Below are positions 62,157 through 64,000 of a DNA stretch of 64,000 bases, piece by piece; position 1 is the stretch's first letter, and each line of letters starts with the position of its first letter. A model generated the notes under the pieces. The model did not search any database and was not told the origin of the DNA. It saw nothing but the letters and a program-made list of their open reading frames with translations. Where the stretch lies: assembly GCF_022919215.1 (NCBI RefSeq), contig NZ_CP095046.1:4702501-4766500 (forward strand), written 5' to 3'. Origin of the DNA: Hymenobacter cellulosilyticus (lineage in GTDB: Bacteria; Bacteroidota; Bacteroidia; Cytophagales; Hymenobacteraceae). A program made the position numbers and the translations under genes.

Positions 62157-64000
62157 TTATGCGCTACCAAACCGGATGCGGAACGTAGCGCCTTCGCCCG
62201 GCTGGCTGTCTACCTCGATGGAGCCGCCGTTGGCTTCCACAATACGGTTGACCAGGTAAAGGCCCACACCGGTTCCGGCCGTGTGCGTGTGCAGCCGACG
62301 GAACAAGCGAAACAGTTCGGCCCCGTGTTTGGTGGCATCGAAGCCCAGGCCGTTATCTTCCACCACCAGCACGGGCTGCCCGTGCTCCACCCACACCGAC
62401 ACGTGGATGCGGGCCGGCCGCTCGGGGTCGGCGTACTTGAGCGAGTTGCCCAGCAGGTTGAGCAGAATCGTGCGCAGGTTGGCCCGGGCAAAAGACAGGG
62501 CCGGGCGGGCAGCAAAGTCGGTGGTGATGCGGGCCCGGGCCGCGCGTACCTGCGGCTCCAGGGTGTTGACGACCTCCTCCGTCAGCTCGGCCAGGGAAAT
62601 CAGTTCGGCCGGCGCCTCGCTCAGCTGCTGAGCCTGGCCCAGGGCTGCCAAATCGTCGATGGTGATGCTGAGCTGCAACAGGGCATCTTGGATCATAGGC
62701 ACAAGGACCTGCTCCTCAGCCGGGTCGGTAAACGTGACGCTGCGGCGGACCTCCTCAAAGAGGCCCGCCAGGTTGTTGACCGGCTGCTTCAGGTCGTGGG
62801 AAGCGGCGTAGACGAAGTTGTCGAGGTCCACGTTCATGCGCTGCAGCTGGGCATTGAAGGCTTGGAGCTGCTGCTGGGACTCGCGCAAGGCGGCTTCGGC
62901 CTGTTTGGCTTCGGTGATGTCGAGCACAAACTTAACGCACTCGGTTTCGCTCAGGCGCTTGCCAGCCGACAGTCCCCACCAGCTGGAGCCATCCGGGCGC
63001 AGGTACTGCTTTTCCAAGGGCGTGCTTTCCCCCACGGTGCGCAGCTCCTGCAGGGCCCGGTGCGTGGCCGGCAGAAACGCGGGGGCGGTTATCGTGTCCA
63101 AGTCTACTCCGCCGCGGGCCAGCTCGGCGCGGCTGTAGCCACTCATGCGCTGAAAAGCGGAGTTGGCGTCGTGAATGCCGCCTTCCAAGTCAAAGAACAA
63201 CACGCCTACCGTGTCGATGGACAAGGCCTGCTGGAGCCGCTCTTCGCTTTGCCGCATGGCTTGCTCCGCCTGCTTGCGGTCGTGAATGTCGACGGATGAG
63301 CCGAACCAACGGGTAATCTGGCCGCTGAGCGGGTCGTGGTAGGGCTCGGCGCGCACCAGAAACCAGCGGTAACTGCCGTCGGCGGCCTGAATGCGGTGCT
63401 CAACCTGAAATACGCTTTCGGTTTGCCGCGCCTGCTCAAACGCCTCCATCGTGCGGGCTCCATCCTCCGGGTGCACAAAGGAGCCCGCCACCGCGGCGGC
63501 TGTGCCCGTTTTATACGGCACGCCAGTATAGCGGCTCCACTGCCGGTTGAAGAACTCCGTATTGCCTTCCGCGTCCGTAATCCAGACAATTTGCGGCACG
63601 GAATCGGCCATCACCCGAAACCGCTCCTCCGATTCGCGCAGGGCAGCTTCGGTGCGGGCACGCACCACGGCGGCCCAGGTACGCTCGGCTGTTTCTTCCA
63701 GCAGCGTCAGCTCGTCGGTAGTCCAGGCGTGGGCCTGCGGGTAATGCATAAAGAGCACGGCAACCAGCTGCCCGTCTTTGAGCAGGGGCACGTTGACGGT
63801 AGCGCCGAGCTGCAAGGTGGCGTGGGCAGCTTTTTCCTCAGCCGTCAGCCACGGGTCGTTGGCAATATCGGGGCGCACTACGGTACGTCCCTCTCGAAAG
63901 GCGCGCAACAGCTCGGGGCCGTAATCGTCGTAGTGGTAGCGTCCCTCGAGGCCAGGCACACCGGGCTGGGTGTAGTTGCGCGTGACGACGATGTGCTGGT
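62157..64000 (-). CDS. GAF/PAS sensor histidine kinase, 5' end beyond the window
   Basis: Open frame runs to the right edge; GTG at 63959 is internal because QHIVVTRNYTQPG continues upstream. Visible part: a GAF domain (ANDPWLTAEEKAAHATLQLGATVNVPLLKDGQLVAVLFMHYP), two PAS domains (FRVMADSVPQIVWITD..., LQQALSIDTVGVLFFD...), H-box AASHDLKQPVNN, N-box NLLGNSLKYADPE, G1 DNGLGFDA and G2 GVGLYLVNR. Similar in style to the kinase at 2574-4168. Cytosolic as far as seen. Confidence 0.9.
   Translation of the reverse strand, partial: QHIVVTRNYTQPGVPGLEGRYHYDDYGPELLRAFREGRTVVRPDIANDPWLTAEEKAAHATLQLGATVNVPLLKDGQLVAVLFMHYPQAHAWTTDELTLLEETAERTWAAVVRARTEAALRESEERFRVMADSVPQIVWITDAEGNTEFFNRQWSRYTGVPYKTGTAAAVAGSFVHPEDGARTMEAFEQARQTESVFQVEHRIQAADGSYRWFLVRAEPYHDPLSGQITRWFGSSVDIHDRKQAEQAMRQSEERLQQALSIDTVGVLFFDLEGGIHDANSAFQRMSGYSRAELARGGVDLDTITAPAFLPATHRALQELRTVGESTPLEKQYLRPDGSSWWGLSAGKRLSETECVKFVLDITEAKQAEAALRESQQQLQAFNAQLQRMNVDLDNFVYAASHDLKQPVNNLAGLFEEVRRSVTFTDPAEEQVLVPMIQDALLQLSITIDDLAALGQAQQLSEAPAELISLAELTEEVVNTLEPQVRAARARITTDFAARPALSFARANLRTILLNLLGNSLKYADPERPARIHVSVWVEHGQPVLVVEDNGLGFDATKHGAELFRLFRRLHTHTAGTGVGLYLVNRIVEANGGSIEVDSQPGEGATFRIRFGSA

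Overview
The window looks like chromosomal DNA of a GC-rich member of the Bacteroidota, most likely Hymenobacter or a close relative. The reasons are several large secreted proteins ending in type IX secretion (T9SS) C-terminal domains of both kind A and the gliding-motility/CHU_C kind, lipoproteins with the SCKKD/SCSKD style typical of the phylum, PAS histidine kinases and WYL, DinB and SDR paralogues. No rRNA, tRNA, CRISPR array, integrase or complete insertion sequence was seen.

Layout. 0-4.2 kb: an SDR oxidoreductase, a DUF692/MNIO enzyme with a 52-residue putative precursor peptide directly upstream, and a PAS histidine kinase. 4.4-16.4 kb: four secreted T9SS proteins (FG-GAP/VCBS, SBBP/Ig/CHU_C, GH13 amylase, GH85 endoglycosidase) and a Tat-type SDR. 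16.5-21.7 kb: a REP/MITE-like repeat, two SDRs, an AraC regulator and a serine hydrolase. 21.85-25.4 kb: a sharply AT-rich island holding one SIR2-STAND NTPase gene of antiphage type. 25.5-31 kb: a 21-bp tandem repeat and small exported or cytosolic genes (propeller lipoprotein, DinB, ThuA, DUF3592). 31-36 kb: a 1540-residue GH81 glucanase. 36-42 kb: SelO, a WYL regulator, DinB, cupin, SDR and a lipoprotein. 42.3-45 kb: an sdpC-sdpA-sdpB-like toxin operon. 45.6-54 kb: an AsmA-like protein, amine oxidase, ECF sigma factor, Lgt and a zinc phospholipase C/S1-P1-type protein. 54.5-64 kb: GH10 xylanase, asparagine synthetase AsnA with an Asn-rich leader peptide and attenuator, a RecE-like nuclease, GH2 and a second PAS/GAF kinase cut by the window edge.

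How the genes fit together. GH13, GH85, GH81, GH10 and GH2 give starch, N-glycan, beta-1,3-glucan, xylan and oligosaccharide hydrolysis, mostly T9SS exported, as expected of a soil or surface saprophyte. The most notable items are the Asn-codon-rich leader plus terminator before asnA, the lipoprotein-like peptide coupled to an MNIO enzyme, the SDP-like bacteriocin operon, and the SIR2-STAND island.

Caution on quality. At least 25 apparent one-base frameshifts break 17 genes. Nearly all are consistent with one lost base in a G or C run, and restoring it recovers canonical motifs (for example a perfect Walker A). I treat these as sequence errors and give one merged span per gene, stating where the frame breaks.
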